Assembly (NCBI GenBank): GCA_024710445.1
Contig: JANJUT010000098.1
Span: 1 to 6,930, forward strand
From: Thiobacillus sp.
GTDB taxonomy: Bacteria; Pseudomonadota; Gammaproteobacteria; Burkholderiales; Thiobacillaceae
Direction of reading: 5' to 3'
DNA: 6,930 nucleotides
Shown here: piece by piece, positions 5,908 through 6,930 of the stretch
Numbering within the stretch: the first letter of the stretch is position 1
How the letters are laid out: every line of letters begins with the position of its first letter
Made by a program: the position numbers and the translations under genes
The notes under the pieces: model-generated
The model's database searches: none
Seen by the model: the letters and a program-made list of their open reading frames with translations, nothing else
Told to the model about the DNA's origin: nothing

Positions 5908-5910
5908 TTA
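5908..5910 (-). other. In-frame TAA nonsense codon inside ilvD
   Basis: Minus-strand codons run GTG TTC TAA TCG CAG GAC GCG GCG GTG GAA. In relatives recalled from memory (E. coli: VYESQDDAVEAIL) the codon is Glu, so GAA or GAG to TAA or TAG is expected to need one G-to-T change for GAA. The frame is the same on both sides, so this is a substitution and not a frameshift. TAA also ends the cytochrome gene in this window, which argues against codon reassignment. Confidence 0.88.
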
Positions 5911-6930
5911 GAACACGCGCGCCGGTCCGGAGAATTTCCAGATGCTCTCGTCGACACCGGCAGTCTTGACGATGCAGCCGTCGGCCGCGAGGTTGCCGTA
6001 CAGCACGGCCAGACCACCGTCTTTGGAATAGGCGTGCCCGATGTCGTGCAGGCAACCATTCACCCGGTCGTCATCCAGCGTGGCAAAACGCCGGCTTTGC
6101 GAAAACGCGGTCTGCGTCGGCACGCCACCGGGGGCGGCACGGAAATACGCCTTCACGTCCTTGTCGGTGGTGCGGCGGATGTCGTAGGTGTCGATCTGCT
6201 CGCCCATGGTCTTGCACAACACGGTCGGCAGATCACGATGCACCAGGCCGCCACGCTCCAGCTCGCCCAGAATCGCCATCACGCCACCGGCGCGGTGCAC
6301 GTCTTCCATGTGATAGGTCTGGATCGACGGCGCCACTTTCGACAGATGCGGCACGCGACGGCTCATGCGGTCGATGTCGGCCATCGTGAAATCGACGCCG
6401 GCTTCGTGCGCAGCAGCCAGCAGATGCAGCACGGTGTTGGTCGAGCCGCCCATCGCGATGTCGAGCGCAATGGCGTTCTCGAAGGCGTCGAAACTGGCGA
6501 TGGCGCGCGGCAGCACGCTGGTGTCGCCGCCCTCGTAATAGCGGCGCGCGTTCTTCACGATCAGGCGGCCGGCAGCAAGGAACAGGTTCTTGCGGTCGGC
6601 GTGCGTCGCCAGCAGCGAACCGTTACCGGGCAGCGACAAACCGAGCGCCTCGGTCAGGCAGTTCATCGAGTTGGCGGTAAACATGCCCGAGCAGGAGCCG
6701 CAGGTCGGGCAGGCCGAGCGCTCGAGTTCATTGACCTGCTTGTCGCTGAATGCGGCATCGGCCGCCGACACCATGGCGTCGACCAGATCGAGCTTGATGG
6801 TCCTGGATTCCCAGATCACCTTGCCTGCTTCCATCGGCCCGCCGGAGACGAACACCGTCGGGATGTTCAGGCGCAGTGCGGCGTTGAGCATGCCCGGCGT
6901 GATCTTGTCGCAGTTGGAAATGCACACCAG
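5908..6930 (-). pseudogene. ilvD: ilvD (dihydroxy-acid dehydratase), 5' part ended by in-frame stop
   Basis: The Fe-S dehydratase that converts 2,3-dihydroxy-3-methylvalerate and 2,3-dihydroxyisovalerate to 2-keto acids in isoleucine and valine synthesis. The gene enters at the window edge; compared with E. coli IlvD (616 residues) about 115 N-terminal residues are outside. Cluster ligands are visible: Cys in [11 protein letters not shown] and the [11 protein letters not shown] block. Other conserved blocks are [61 protein letters not shown] and [13 protein letters not shown]. The frame stops at TAA 5910-5908 right after FSGPARVF, where IlvD normally has Glu then [13 protein letters not shown] does follow in the same frame. 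About 160 residues, including the C-terminal catalytic domain, are cut off. The GTG near 6927 is an internal Val, not a start. As read, this product would be inactive alone; a sequencing error is the simplest alternative. Confidence 0.87.

Noticed and set aside
5908..5910. Recoded stop codon (stop reassignment or programmed readthrough)
   Set aside because: TAA is not a selenocysteine or pyrrolysine codon, it ends the cytochrome gene normally in this window, and no readthrough signal was seen after it. Mutation or sequence error is simpler.

Overview
The window reads as a chromosomal segment of a GC-rich proteobacterium, most likely a betaproteobacterium of the Nitrosomonadales/Rhodocyclales kind. 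The grounds are the protein sequences recalled by eye: a c-551/c-552-type cytochrome, an AGCS transporter with a cleavable N-terminal leader, a beta/gamma-type IlvD, and REP-like and GCGAAG-rich intergenic repeats. No database search was possible. No tRNA, rRNA, CRISPR array, transposase or phage gene is visible.

Layout from left to right. (i) 1-255, minus: the first 85 codons of a sodium/alanine (AGCS) symporter, cut by the window edge, with a 10-bp inverted repeat just upstream of its ribosome binding site. (ii) 375-704, minus: a small periplasmic class I cytochrome c with its own terminator (332-357). (iii) 898-2916, minus: a 672-residue DUF255/YyaL-type protein with an N-terminal thioredoxin-like domain (CHWC) and a C-terminal six-hairpin-glycosidase-like region. 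(iv) 2991-3566, plus: a 191-residue ankyrin-repeat protein, divergent from (iii). Their 74-bp intergenic region holds a nearly perfect palindrome that matches 24 of 25 positions of the type 1 IscR operator consensus as recalled. (v) 3567-3737: repeat-rich convergent intergenic region. (vi) 3738-4343, minus: an orphan single-domain ParA/MinD-like ATPase without a ParB partner. (vii) 4367-4492: an inverted-repeat element. (viii) 4498-6930, minus: an ilvD reading frame (dihydroxy-acid dehydratase, branched-chain amino-acid synthesis) broken by one in-frame TAA and continuing without a stop into a complete D-hexose-6-phosphate mutarotase (YeaD-like).

The most notable points are the ilvD-mutarotase locus (an apparent gene fusion plus a nonsense codon in otherwise well-conserved sequence, followed at once by a possible translational restart) and the IscR-type operator shared by the thioredoxin-like and ankyrin genes, which suggests control by Fe-S/redox status. 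I found no convincing multi-gene novel system. The genes are mostly single housekeeping or accessory units on the minus strand.
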